NCBI RefSeq assembly: GCF_036967205.1
Contig: NZ_CP146022.1
Location: forward strand, 1,488,001 to 1,552,000
Source: Streptomyces sp. Q6
Lineage (GTDB): Bacteria; Actinomycetota; Actinomycetes; Streptomycetales; Streptomycetaceae
Direction of reading: 5' to 3'
Length of the DNA stretch: 64,000 nt
In this document: piece after piece, positions 56,248 through 64,000 of the stretch
Numbering within the stretch: position 1 is the first letter of the stretch
Layout of the letters: the number at the start of each line of letters is the position of its first letter
Made by a program: the position numbers and the translations under genes
The notes under the pieces: model-generated
Databases searched by the model: none
The model's input: only the letters and a program-made list of their open reading frames with translations
What the model was told of the DNA's origin: nothing

Positions 56248-57446
56248 TGGTCCGCGACGACGCGGGCCATCGCGCCGATCCGGTCCTGCCCGACCTCCTT
56301 GGCCGAGAAGAACACATGACCGCGCACCTCGGGGAACCCCCTCGCGAAGGTGAGGTGCCGGGACAGCTCCGCGGGGTCCTGCCATGCCGCGGGCTGCGCC
56401 GGATCGCCCGCCTTGTAGAGGGCCTCGCCGATGTGGAGGCGCACGCCCGTGCCCCGTACGACCTCGTCCCACCAGGGCACGAGCTTCGCGTAGTCGGCGG
56501 CCGCGAAGCCGATGTTCCAGTAGACCTGCGGCACGATGTAGTCGATCCACCGCTCGCGCACCCACTTCCGGGTGTCCGCGTGCAGGTTGTCGTAGGTCTG
56601 CACCCCGGCGGTGGTGTCGGATCCCTCGGGGTCGGTCGCGATGTTCCGCCACACCGCGAAGGGGCTGATCCCGAACCGGACATGGGGCCGCGTCCGCTTG
56701 ACGCGCCGCGCCATCTCCCGTACGAGCCGGTCGATGTTGTCGCGCCGCCAGGCCGCCCGGTCCGCGAACCCGCCGCCGTACGCCGCGTACGCCGCGTCGT
56801 CGTCGAAGGTCTGGCCGGCCACCGGGTACGGATAGAAGTAGTCGTCGAAGTGCACCGCGTCGATCGCGTACTTCTTCACCGCGTCGAGCATCGCGTCCTG
56901 CACGAAGCGCCGGACCTCGGGCAGCCCCGGGTTGTAGTAGAGCTTCCCGCCGTACGGGACGACCCAGTCGGGGTGCAGCCGGGCCGGGTGCGTGGGCAGC
57001 AGCCGGCCGGGGTCGGTGTGGTTGGCGATCCGGTACGGGTTGAACCAGGCGTGCAGTTCGAGGCCGCGCCGGTGCGCCTCGGTCACGGCCGTGCCCAGCG
57101 GGTCCCAGCCGGGGTCCTTGCCCTGCGTCCCCGTGAGGACCTGCGACCACGGCTCGTGAGGGGACGGCCACAGCGCGTCGGCGGTCGGCCGCACCTGGAA
57201 GATCACAGTGTTGAGGCGGCGCCGTACGGCGGTGTCCAGCTGCGCGATCAGCTCGGCCCGCTGCTCCGCCGCGGTGAGCCCGGCGCGCGAGGGCCAGTCG
57301 CGGTTGGCCACGGTGGCCAGCCACATGCCCCGCATCGCGCGCGCCACGGGCACACCGCGCTCCGCGGCGACGGCGTCCCCGGCCGTCATCCCGGCCAGCG
57401 CGAGCGCGGCCCCCGCGGCGAAGGCCCGACGTGAGATACGTCCCAT
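56238..57446 (-). CDS. Exported GHL10 (DUF187) glycoside hydrolase-like protein
   Basis: 402 aa. A Tat-type signal (GRISRRAFAAGAALALAGMT) is followed by the GHL10 domain: RGMWLATVANRDWPSR, NTVIFQVRPTADALW, GLELHAWFNPYRIAN, DAVHFDDYFYPYP (probable catalytic Asp), and YIVPQVYWNIGF. Related enzymes act on bacterial cell-surface or exopolysaccharide glycans; the substrate is not known here. AAGGGGG lies four bases before ATG 57446. Confidence 0.92.
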   Translation of the reverse strand: MGRISRRAFAAGAALALAGMTAGDAVAAERGVPVARAMRGMWLATVANRDWPSRAGLTAAEQRAELIAQLDTAVRRRLNTVIFQVRPTADALWPSPHEPWSQVLTGTQGKDPGWDPLGTAVTEAHRRGLELHAWFNPYRIANHTDPGRLLPTHPARLHPDWVVPYGGKLYYNPGLPEVRRFVQDAMLDAVKKYAIDAVHFDDYFYPYPVAGQTFDDDAAYAAYGGGFADRAAWRRDNIDRLVREMARRVKRTRPHVRFGISPFAVWRNIATDPEGSDTTAGVQTYDNLHADTRKWVRERWIDYIVPQVYWNIGFAAADYAKLVPWWDEVVRGTGVRLHIGEALYKAGDPAQPAAWQDPAELSRHLTFARGFPEVRGHVFFSAKEVGQDRIGAMARVVADHYT

Positions 57447-57601
57447 GGTTCCCCCTTGTTTCCTGTGCCACGGTGGTGCGCGGATGAACAGCCGTTAACC
57501 CGAGCTCCACCCCTCCCATGTCTACGGGGTAACGTGCAGATCCGAAAGACCCTGTAGAGCAGTGGCGCCGGCGACCCCGGACGAACAGCGAAAGGCACGA
57601 G

Positions 57602-58474
57602 GTGACGGACGCCTTGACTGACATCACACGCGTCGGAGTGGTGGGGTGTGGCCAGATGGGGGCCGGGATCGCAGAGGTCTGCGCCCGTTCCGGTCTGGAC
57701 GTGATGGTGGCGGAGACCACCGGCGAGGCCCTGGAGATCGGCCGCACCCGGCTGCTCAACTCCCTCACCAAGGCGGCCTCCCGCGGCAAGATCAGCGAGG
57801 AGGAGCTGGCGGAGACGCAGGCGCGTCTCACGTTCACCACCGACCTGGGCGAGTTCGCCGACCGTGACCTCGTCATCGAGGCCGTCGTCGAGAACGAGCA
57901 GGTCAAGACCGAGATCTTCCAGGTCCTCGACCAGGTCATGACGCGCCCCGACGCGATCCTCGCGTCGAACACCTCGTCCATCCCGCTGGTGAAGCTGGCC
58001 GTGGCGACGTCCCGCCCGGACCACGTCATCGGCATCCACTTCTTCAACCCGGCCCCGGTGCAGCAGCTCGTCGAGCTGATCCCGGCGCTGACCACGTCGG
58101 AGGGCACGATCAGCCGTGCCCAGGCCCTGGTGGAGAAGGTCCTCGGCAAGCACGCGATCCGCGCCCAGGACCGCTCGGGCTTCGTGGTGAACGCGCTGCT
58201 CGTGCCGTACCTGCTCTCCTCGATCCGGATGTTCGAGTCCGGCATCGCGAGCCGCGAGGACATCGACAACGGCATGGAGCTGGGCTGCGCCCACCCGATG
58301 GGCCCGCTCAAGCTGTCCGACCTGATCGGTCTCGACACCATCGCCTCCATCGCGGACTCGATGTACGCCGAGTACAAGGAGCCGCTGTACGCCGCTCCCC
58401 CGCTGCTCCAGCGGATGGTCGACGCGGGCCGGCTCGGCCGCAAGACGGGGTCGGGCTTCTACACGTACGCCTGA
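57602..58474 (+). CDS. 3-hydroxybutyryl-CoA dehydrogenase
   Basis: 290 aa from GTG 57602 (AAAGG upstream). NAD-binding GCGQMGAGIAEVCARSG at the N-terminus; catalytic region IHFFNPAP with the preceding SNTSSIP; C-terminal dimer domain MGPLKLSDLIGLDT. Oxidises or reduces (S)-3-hydroxybutyryl-CoA / acetoacetyl-CoA, in butyrate or storage-lipid metabolism. Single gene followed by a strong hairpin. Confidence 0.95.
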   Translation: MTDALTDITRVGVVGCGQMGAGIAEVCARSGLDVMVAETTGEALEIGRTRLLNSLTKAASRGKISEEELAETQARLTFTTDLGEFADRDLVIEAVVENEQVKTEIFQVLDQVMTRPDAILASNTSSIPLVKLAVATSRPDHVIGIHFFNPAPVQQLVELIPALTTSEGTISRAQALVEKVLGKHAIRAQDRSGFVVNALLVPYLLSSIRMFESGIASREDIDNGMELGCAHPMGPLKLSDLIGLDTIASIADSMYAEYKEPLYAAPPLLQRMVDAGRLGRKTGSGFYTYA

Positions 58475-58541
58475 CGACGCGTACGCCTCACGCACCGTAC
58501 GCCTGACGAAAAGCGGGTGCGACCACGCACCGTGTTCGTCC

Positions 58542-58575
58542 ACGGGCCCGGCGCTCTTCGGAGCACCGGGCCCGT
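58542..58575 (+). terminator. Intrinsic terminator after 3-hydroxybutyryl-CoA dehydrogenase
   Basis: ACGGGCCCGG-c-GCTC / TTCG / GAGC-a-CCGGGCCCGT: 14-bp stem with one mismatch and a stable TTCG tetraloop, 68 bp after the stop. Confidence 0.88.
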
Positions 58576-58704
58576 TCCGTTCGCACGGGGTGCGCGCGAG
58601 TGACTCGCATATGCCCTCCGCACACGCTCCCGCCGTGTCCACCAGGCGAGTTGACTTCCGATGCGCACGACAGGGATGTCATGACTACGGAAAGGAGCGG
58701 ACTC

Positions 58705-58962
58705 GTGACCACCGACCCGGAGCATCCCGTGGTCCCTGAAGAACTCGCAGAGTTACGCCGCGTCTTCGAGGTCGGCCTGACTCGGATCGACGGCCAGCTG
58801 GCCCTGCTCGCCCACCGCGACGACCAGACGGCCAAGGACCAGGACGACCTGAGCGCGCGGATCAAGGCGCTCGAGCACACCCGCTGGCCCTTGCCCGCGG
58901 TCGCCGCGCTGACCGCGGTCGGAGCATTGGCCATCGCGGTCTGGCAGGCACTCGGTCACTAG
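58705..58962 (+). CDS. Small coiled-coil protein with C-terminal membrane anchor
   Basis: 85 aa from GTG 58705, chosen because AAAGGAG lies seven bases upstream; ATG 58681 has no such site. Residues ~10-60 form a charged amphipathic helix (ELAELRRVFEVGLTRIDGQL, DDLSARIKALEH), followed by one transmembrane helix (AVAALTAVGALAIAVWQAL) and a short tail. Tail-anchored, unknown function. Ends 13 bp before the convergent NUDIX gene stop. Confidence 0.8.
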   Translation: MTTDPEHPVVPEELAELRRVFEVGLTRIDGQLALLAHRDDQTAKDQDDLSARIKALEHTRWPLPAVAALTAVGALAIAVWQALGH

Positions 58963-58975
58963 GGTCCAACCGGCC

Positions 58976-59506
58976 CTAACCGAGCCGGAGATGGTGCAGG
59001 AGCAGTAGCGCGGCCGCCATGTTGGCGGCCGGGACCTCTCCGCGAGCGATCATGTCGGGGACGAGTTTGAGTGGGACCCATTCCCTGCGGTCCGACTCGA
59101 AGTCGTCCTGGGGGTGGCCGATGTACGTTCCCTCGTCGGTCCAGTAGATGTGGTGCCGGGCGTCCGTGAGGCCATTGGACGGCTCCACGGTCAGCAGGTG
59201 CTGCAGCGGTCCCGGCCGCCAGCCGGTCTCCTCCTCCATTTCTCGGGCGGCCGCGTACGCGATGTCCTCGCCGTCCTCGACGACACCCGCGGCCAGTTCC
59301 CAGCCCCAGCTGTCGGTGATGAAGCGGTGCCTCCACAACAGGAGCACCTCGTTGGCCTCGTTCACCACTGTGGCCACCGCCACGGGGCGAAGACGTATCA
59401 GGAAGTGATCGAGGTGTTGGCCGTCCGGCAGTTCGACGTCGGCCAGATTGACGCTGAACCACCGGTTTTCATACACAGTCTGTTCGTTTTGTTTCGTCCA
59501 CTGCAC
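58976..59506 (-). CDS. NUDIX hydrolase
   Basis: 176 aa from GTG 59506 with GGAAGGTGG upstream. The Nudix box is GVVEDGEDIAYAAAREMEEE followed by TGW, fitting G-x5-E-x7-REUXEEXGU. The preceding AVATVVNEANEVLLLWRHRF and following ESDRREWVPL resemble ADP-ribose pyrophosphatase-like members. Hydrolyses a nucleoside diphosphate linked to X; the exact substrate is not clear. It lies 80 bp downstream of the TPR regulator and may be co-transcribed with it. Confidence 0.93.
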   Translation of the reverse strand: MQWTKQNEQTVYENRWFSVNLADVELPDGQHLDHFLIRLRPVAVATVVNEANEVLLLWRHRFITDSWGWELAAGVVEDGEDIAYAAAREMEEETGWRPGPLQHLLTVEPSNGLTDARHHIYWTDEGTYIGHPQDDFESDRREWVPLKLVPDMIARGEVPAANMAAALLLLHHLRLG

Positions 59507-59586
59507 GGTTCTGCCACCTTCCGCCGAGTTGATGGCAATATCGCAGCAGTGGCATGAACGAGCGCCCAGCAGAAGGGCCTCACGGC

Positions 59587-60930
59587 TCAGAGCGGTACGC
59601 GCAGCGCCCCGTCGATGAGTTCGGCGGCCTCGGCCGTGCCGGCGCAACCGCTGCGGACGAGGTGCTCGCGTACCGCCCGGAGTCTGTCGCGCAGCCGCTG
59701 GGACTCCATGCCCCGGGCGGCCTCGGCCATCTGTACGGCGGTCTCCACCGCCTGGTCGGCGTGGCCCTGGCGCAGCTGGATCTGGCTGAGCACGGCGAGC
59801 CGGTGCACCCGGCCTCGGTCGTGCGCCGGCGTGTGCACGGCCTCCTGCGCGTGCTCCTTGGCGGCGGCGTAGTCCCCGAGGCTCAACAGGGCCTCCGCGA
59901 CCTGGACGTTGACGAATCCGGGCTGCACGTATCCGGTCTCGTCCGGTTCGTGTCCACGCCGGATCCGGTCGGCGGCGGACTCGGCACGCCGGATGCACTC
60001 CAGAGCGCTCGTGCCGTCGCCGAGGTGCGCGTACGCCTTCGCCTGCATCGCGTACAGATCGGAGGCGAGCGCCGGGGTGATGTGCCGGCCCGCCGCGCGC
60101 AGCGCCGCCTCGGCGAACGCGACGGCCTGCCGGTACTCGCGCATGTGCAGCGACTGATTGACCAGCAGCGCTATGACGTACGCGCCGAGCCCCCGGTCAC
60201 CACTGGCTTTCGCGAGCCGCAGCGCCTGGTGGAAGTAGCGCTGCGCGAGGCCGTGCGCGTCGGAGTCGTACGCGCAGATCCCGGCGATGGCGACCAACCC
60301 GCCGGTGGCGCGGTGCAGTTGGCGCCCGGTGGCGTCCGTGTAGCTGCCGCGCAGCAGCGGCGCCGCCTCGGCGTTGAGGAAGCCGACGATCCGGGTCCGT
60401 GTCGCGATACCGCCCGCCTTGCGGTACATCTGCTCGTAGTGGGTGCGGGCCGAACGCATCATCTCGATGTCGGCGGCGCTGACCAGGAGCCGCCCGCCGC
60501 GCGAGACGTCGTTGTCCTCCGGCGGGTTCTCCCACTCCCAGACCGGCATCACGGCCGGAGTTCCCGTGACGGCCGGGGCGTCGAGGATGTGCCGGCGCTG
60601 CTGCTCGTCGGAGCGCCACAGGGCCGTGGCCCGCTCGACGAACCCGGAGAGCCCCGGCGCCCCGTGCAGGGCGGCCGGTTCGCCGGGAATGCCGAGGCCG
60701 ATGTCGTCGAGCGTGACATGCCGCTGGAGCCGGGCCGCGAGCACCTCGCAGATCAGGTCGGGGACCTGACCGCGCGGGCGCTGGCCCTTCAACCAGCGCG
60801 CGACGGCGGTGTGTTCGTACCTCAGGGCCAGACCGCGGGCCTTCCCGGCCTGGTTCACGTGTGCGGCGAGGCCCGCATGGGAGATACCGGCCTCGTCGAG
60901 GATCGCGTCGAGCAGGGTGTTGGGCTGCAT
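59587..60930 (-). CDS. Transcriptional regulator with HTH-like N-terminus and TPR domain
   Basis: 447 aa. The first ~75 residues (LLDAILDEAGISHAGLAAHV, YEHTAVARWLKGQRP) look like a degenerate XRE-type helix-turn-helix. The remainder is a TPR array (AQRYFHQALRLAKASGDRGL, AVAFAEAALRAAG, LLSLGDYAAAKEHAQEAV). This layout is common in Streptomyces development/antibiotic regulators related in form to NsdA, but a specific orthologue cannot be named. Start ATG 60930. No other gene is seen in the 280 bp to its right. Confidence 0.85.
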   Translation of the reverse strand: MQPNTLLDAILDEAGISHAGLAAHVNQAGKARGLALRYEHTAVARWLKGQRPRGQVPDLICEVLAARLQRHVTLDDIGLGIPGEPAALHGAPGLSGFVERATALWRSDEQQRRHILDAPAVTGTPAVMPVWEWENPPEDNDVSRGGRLLVSAADIEMMRSARTHYEQMYRKAGGIATRTRIVGFLNAEAAPLLRGSYTDATGRQLHRATGGLVAIAGICAYDSDAHGLAQRYFHQALRLAKASGDRGLGAYVIALLVNQSLHMREYRQAVAFAEAALRAAGRHITPALASDLYAMQAKAYAHLGDGTSALECIRRAESAADRIRRGHEPDETGYVQPGFVNVQVAEALLSLGDYAAAKEHAQEAVHTPAHDRGRVHRLAVLSQIQLRQGHADQAVETAVQMAEAARGMESQRLRDRLRAVREHLVRSGCAGTAEAAELIDGALRVPL

Positions 60931-61211
60931 GGATGCCCTCCGTGGGCTCGGTGGCGCCAGCGTAGTCCAGGGGTCTTCACACGGGGTGTGATCGGAATGC
61001 TCAACTCCGGGCCTTGTGCACTCTGTTGTGGCCGGTTTCCTCCCGCTTGACTGAACTGCCTCGCAAGAGGCCGGCCGGGCCGCCGGCTCCCCCTCGACAG
61101 TGCGGCGGCCCGATCCCGCGTCGTCCGCCCGCTCGCCTGCCCGACACTCCGCGGCGGGCGGACGACGCGCCAGGCGTTCGGGGAGCGTCGGAGCCTTCGC
61201 GGACCGGACGG

Positions 61212-62351
61212 TCAGAGCGCGTGATGAGCGCTGTGCAGGGCCGGTTCGCCCGCCTGCGTCGGGACGCGCCTGCGGTCGTTGCGCAGCACGAGCATCGCGG
61301 CGTCGTCGCTGGGCGGCCCCCCGATGTGGCAGAGCAGCCGGGTGTACACGGCCTGGATGAGGGCCTTGGGCACCACCGGCCTGCGCCGCACGGCGGCCGT
61401 GAGCTCGGCGGGCAGCGGAAAGAACCGGCCATGACCGTCGCGGGCGTCCTCGATGCCGTCGGTGTGCAGGAGCATCGCCTCACCGGGCAGGATCCGCCCG
61501 CACGGCGCGGGCTCCAGGTCGACGGGGAGCGGGAAGGGCCCGAGCGGCGGCATCGGTTCGCCGTCGCTCATCGGCTCCACACAGCACACCGCTCCCGGCC
61601 GCAGCAGATACGGCCACGGGTGTCCGCAGTTGAGCGCGTACACGGCGCCGTCCTGCCGGATCTCCAGGAGCAGTACGGTGACGAACTCCTCGGCGAGCGG
61701 GCTCTGCGGCTCCCCTCCCCCGGCGGCGGGATGCTCGTCGCGCGAACGCTGGCGCAGATGCCGGGCGTGCGCCCGCTCCAACCGCCGGAGCACGCGCCCG
61801 AGTTCGTCCTCGTCGTAGGCGGCCTCGCGAAAGCTCCCGAGGACGGCGCCGACGGTGGCGAGCGCCGCCAGACCGTGCCCGCGCACATCGCCCATCACGA
61901 CCCGGACCCCGTGGTCGGTGGCCACGACGTCGTACAGGTCGCCGCCGACGCTGGCCCCGCGGTCGGCGGAGAGCTGGCCCGCGGCGAGCGCGAGACCGTC
62001 GAGCCGGGGCGGCAGCGGGCGCAGGAGGACGGACTGCGCGGCGCCCGCGACGGCCCGGATCTCCCGGAGCTCGCGCATCAGCTTCTGCCGTACGCGGAGT
62101 ATCAGCCCGGTTCCCACGGCGAAGAACACGGCGCTGGTCATGATCCGCGCCCCCATCCCGTTCTGCTGGGCCAGGGGGCAGATCAGCTTGTACGTGATGG
62201 CCACCGCGCCCCACATCGTGGGCAGGCCGAGCATCAACGCGCGCCGGACGCCGCCGGGTTCGGCCCGCGGAGCGCGGGCGGCACACGGGAGCAGTGCGCG
62301 CAGGGAAGGGGGGAGGATTCGGGTGGGCGCCCTGGACTTCGATCGCATCAT
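61212..62351 (-). CDS. PP2C-type (SpoIIE-like) serine phosphatase, membrane-anchored
   Basis: 379 aa. Two hydrophobic helices near residues 40-75 (MLGLPTMWGAVAITYKLI, MTSAVFFAVGTGLILRV) anchor the N-terminus. The phosphatase domain has the metal-binding acids GGDLYDVV and GDVRGHG, HTDGIEDARDG, and a final DDAAMLVLR. Such proteins dephosphorylate anti-sigma-factor antagonists in stress or developmental control in Streptomyces. Starts MM at 62351/62348. No partner kinase or antagonist is visible next to it. Confidence 0.92.
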   Translation of the reverse strand: MMRSKSRAPTRILPPSLRALLPCAARAPRAEPGGVRRALMLGLPTMWGAVAITYKLICPLAQQNGMGARIMTSAVFFAVGTGLILRVRQKLMRELREIRAVAGAAQSVLLRPLPPRLDGLALAAGQLSADRGASVGGDLYDVVATDHGVRVVMGDVRGHGLAALATVGAVLGSFREAAYDEDELGRVLRRLERAHARHLRQRSRDEHPAAGGGEPQSPLAEEFVTVLLLEIRQDGAVYALNCGHPWPYLLRPGAVCCVEPMSDGEPMPPLGPFPLPVDLEPAPCGRILPGEAMLLHTDGIEDARDGHGRFFPLPAELTAAVRRRPVVPKALIQAVYTRLLCHIGGPPSDDAAMLVLRNDRRRVPTQAGEPALHSAHHAL

Positions 62352-62469
62352 GCCGACGGCTCCCTAGGCCCTGTTCAGCGAGCGCACCGGTCGGCCCGGC
62401 GGCCGCACTGATTCTGTCGACCGTCTGTACCGATCGGACCAGATCGGCGAAATTCCTCACCCGAACGAG

Positions 62470-62505
62470 TGAGGGGCGCACCCGGTGGTCCGGATGCGCC
62501 CCTCA
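62470..62505 (-). terminator. Intrinsic terminator after pheT
   Basis: TGAGGGGCGCA (62470-62480) pairs with TGCGCCCCTCA (62495-62505), extended by CCGG/CCGG around a TGGT loop, 31 bp past the pheT stop on the minus strand. Confidence 0.88.
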
Positions 62506-62535
62506 CCTGGGACTACGTGCGACGTGGTGCGCCGG

Positions 62536-64000
62536 TCACGCGCCGCGCAGCACCGCGCCCGTGCGCTCGGCGGCGAGTGCCACCGCGGCGTCGCGGGCGG
62601 CGGACGCCTCGTCGACGGTCAGCGTGCGGTCGCCGGCCCGGAAGCGCAGCGCGTACGCGAGCGACTTCTTGTCGGCGCCGAGCTGCTCGGCGTTCTCGTA
62701 CACGTCGAACAGGCGCAGCGACTCCAGGAGTTCACCGGCGCCCTCGCGCAGCACCTTCTCGACGTCGGCGGCCGGGACCGTCTTGTCGACGACGAGCGCG
62801 ACGTCCTGCGTGGCCACCGGGTAGGTGGAGATCCGCGGCGCCTGGAGCGGACCGGTACCGGCGCGCTCCAGGACGTCGAGGTCCAGCTCCATCGCGCAGG
62901 TGCGCTCGGGCAGGTTCAGCGCCTTGACGACGCGCGGGTGCAGCTCACCGGCGTGACCGGCCAGGGTCCGCGTCCCGTCGATGTCGACATGGAGCGCGGC
63001 GCAGCGGCCCGGGTGCCACGGCTCGTGCCGGTCACCGCTGACGGTCAGCTCGATCCCGGCCTCACGGGCGAGGAGGCGGGCGGCCTCGACGGCGTCGGCC
63101 CAGTCGGCCGGGCGGCCCTTGCCCCACCAGCCGGCCTGCTCGCGGGCGCCCGCGAGGACGACGGCGGCGCGGCGCGGCTGCGCGGGCAGCGACGCGTCGA
63201 GTCCGGCGATCTCCTCGTCGGTCGGGCGGCGGTCGACGGGCAGCCGGGCCGGCACGCTCTCCTGGCCGGTGGGCCGGAAGACCAGGCCGGTCTCGAAGAG
63301 CGCCAGGTCGTGGCTGCCGCGGCCGTCGTTGCGGCGCAGCGCGGCGAGGAGGCCGGGCAGCAGCGTCGTACGGAGCGCGGGCTCCTCGTCGCTCAGCGGG
63401 TTGATCAGCTTGACCACGCGGCGGCGCGCGTCGTCGGCCGGCAGGCCGAGCTGGTCGAAGACGCCCTCGCTGAGGAACGGGTAGGTGAGCGCCTCGACGT
63501 AACCGGCGCCGGCGAGCGCGCGACCGGCACGGCGGTGCAGCCGCTGCCGCTCGGTCAGACCGCGGCCGGCCGGGGGCCGGGGCAGCGTGGAGGGCAGGTT
63601 CTCGTAGCCCTCCAGCCGGATGACCTCTTCGGCCAGGTCGTTGGCGTCGGTGAGGTCGGGGCGCCAGGACGGCACGGACACGGTCAGGGTGTCCTGGCCG
63701 TACGCGTCGCAGCCGACCTCCTGGAGGCGGCGCACGACGGTCTCGCGGCCGTACGCGACACCCGCCACCTTGTCCGGGTGGTCCGCCGGGATGGTGATGG
63801 TGTGCGGCGCGGACGGCGCGATGACCTCGGTGACGCCCGGCTCCGCGGTGCCACCGGCGAGCAGGACCAGCAGGTCGACGGCGCGCTGGGCGGCGGCGGA
63901 GGTGGCCTGCGGGTCGACGCCGCGCTCGAAGCGCTTGGACGCCTCGGAGGACAGCTTGTGGCGGCGCGCGGTCCGGGCGATGGAGACGGCGTCGAAGTGC
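62536..64000 (-). CDS. pheT: Phenylalanyl-tRNA synthetase beta subunit (C-terminal part, runs off right edge)
   Basis: The visible 488 codons cover the B5 domain, the catalytic-like core ([37 protein letters not shown]-type region at [20 protein letters not shown]) and the C-terminal FDX-ACB anticodon-binding domain ([34 protein letters not shown]). With PheS it forms the alpha2-beta2 enzyme charging tRNA-Phe. The reading frame is open to 64000, so the N-terminus and pheS lie outside. Followed by a strong terminator. Confidence 0.97.
   Translation of the reverse strand, partial: HFDAVSIARTARRHKLSSEASKRFERGVDPQATSAAAQRAVDLLVLLAGGTAEPGVTEVIAPSAPHTITIPADHPDKVAGVAYGRETVVRRLQEVGCDAYGQDTLTVSVPSWRPDLTDANDLAEEVIRLEGYENLPSTLPRPPAGRGLTERQRLHRRAGRALAGAGYVEALTYPFLSEGVFDQLGLPADDARRRVVKLINPLSDEEPALRTTLLPGLLAALRRNDGRGSHDLALFETGLVFRPTGQESVPARLPVDRRPTDEEIAGLDASLPAQPRRAAVVLAGAREQAGWWGKGRPADWADAVEAARLLAREAGIELTVSGDRHEPWHPGRCAALHVDIDGTRTLAGHAGELHPRVVKALNLPERTCAMELDLDVLERAGTGPLQAPRISTYPVATQDVALVVDKTVPAADVEKVLREGAGELLESLRLFDVYENAEQLGADKKSLAYALRFRAGDRTLTVDEASAARDAAVALAAERTGAVLRGA

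Noticed and set aside
61001-61483. Minus-strand frame overlapping the PP2C gene 3' end
   Set aside because: Composition is shadow-like and it overlaps the well-supported phosphatase by about 270 bp in another frame.

Overview
High-GC actinobacterial chromosome, almost certainly Streptomyces. The evidence is the GC-rich codon use, frequent GTG starts, ATGA/GTGA gene overlaps, the argCJBDR cluster with argH nearby and pheT at the right edge, and lineage-typical families such as MocR and DUF1918. From memory, argH–argR–argC–pheT occur in this order in S. coelicolor; that was not checked here.

Positions 1–13.9 kb hold the start of a TetR gene with its palindromic operator, a small membrane protein, and a minus-strand cluster: DUF4132-like protein, very large protein, MoxR ATPase, DUF5682/VWA protein, SWIM zinc-finger protein. 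The set resembles the E. coli yehI-L-M-P-Q (MolR) locus. Two of its genes carry apparent single-base deletions, and almost every member contains short tandem repeats. Positions 14–23 kb hold argH, a PPOX-fold protein, an L,D-transpeptidase-like protein, a two-component system facing a ferric-reductase/FMN-binding/ApbE flavin operon, and a BASS-type transporter. Positions 23–28 kb hold argC-J-B-D-R with a clear promoter and ARG boxes.

Positions 28,019–44,125 are a 16.1-kb Tn7-like transposon. Both ends can be defined: near-identical inverted termini, three TnsB-type repeats at each end, and a 5-bp target duplication (CTCCG). It encodes TnsA, TnsB, TnsC and a long TniQ/TnsD. tnsB is split by a 1,380-bp IS701-family element with a CTAG duplication; removing the IS restores the frame exactly, so the transposon is probably stranded. 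The right-hand cargo is a type III CBASS anti-phage operon: TRIP13-like ATPase, an unrecognised 159-aa protein, bacterial HORMA, CD-NTase and an S-4TM pore-forming effector. A divergent HTH–ImmA/IrrE gene with a perfect 20-bp palindrome probably regulates it. The left-hand cargo is three genes of unknown function.

Positions 44.1–64 kb are chromosomal: a MarR-controlled MFS exporter, a TetR/flavin monooxygenase pair with three evenly spaced operators, an aldo/keto reductase, a secreted GH51 arabinofuranosidase, DUF6314, GNAT, a MocR regulator divergent from an EamA exporter, DUF1918, a Tat-exported GHL10 hydrolase, a 3-hydroxybutyryl-CoA dehydrogenase, a small coiled-coil membrane protein, a NUDIX hydrolase, a TPR regulator, a PP2C phosphatase, and the 3' part of pheT running off the right edge. 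No rRNA, tRNA or CRISPR array was recognised.
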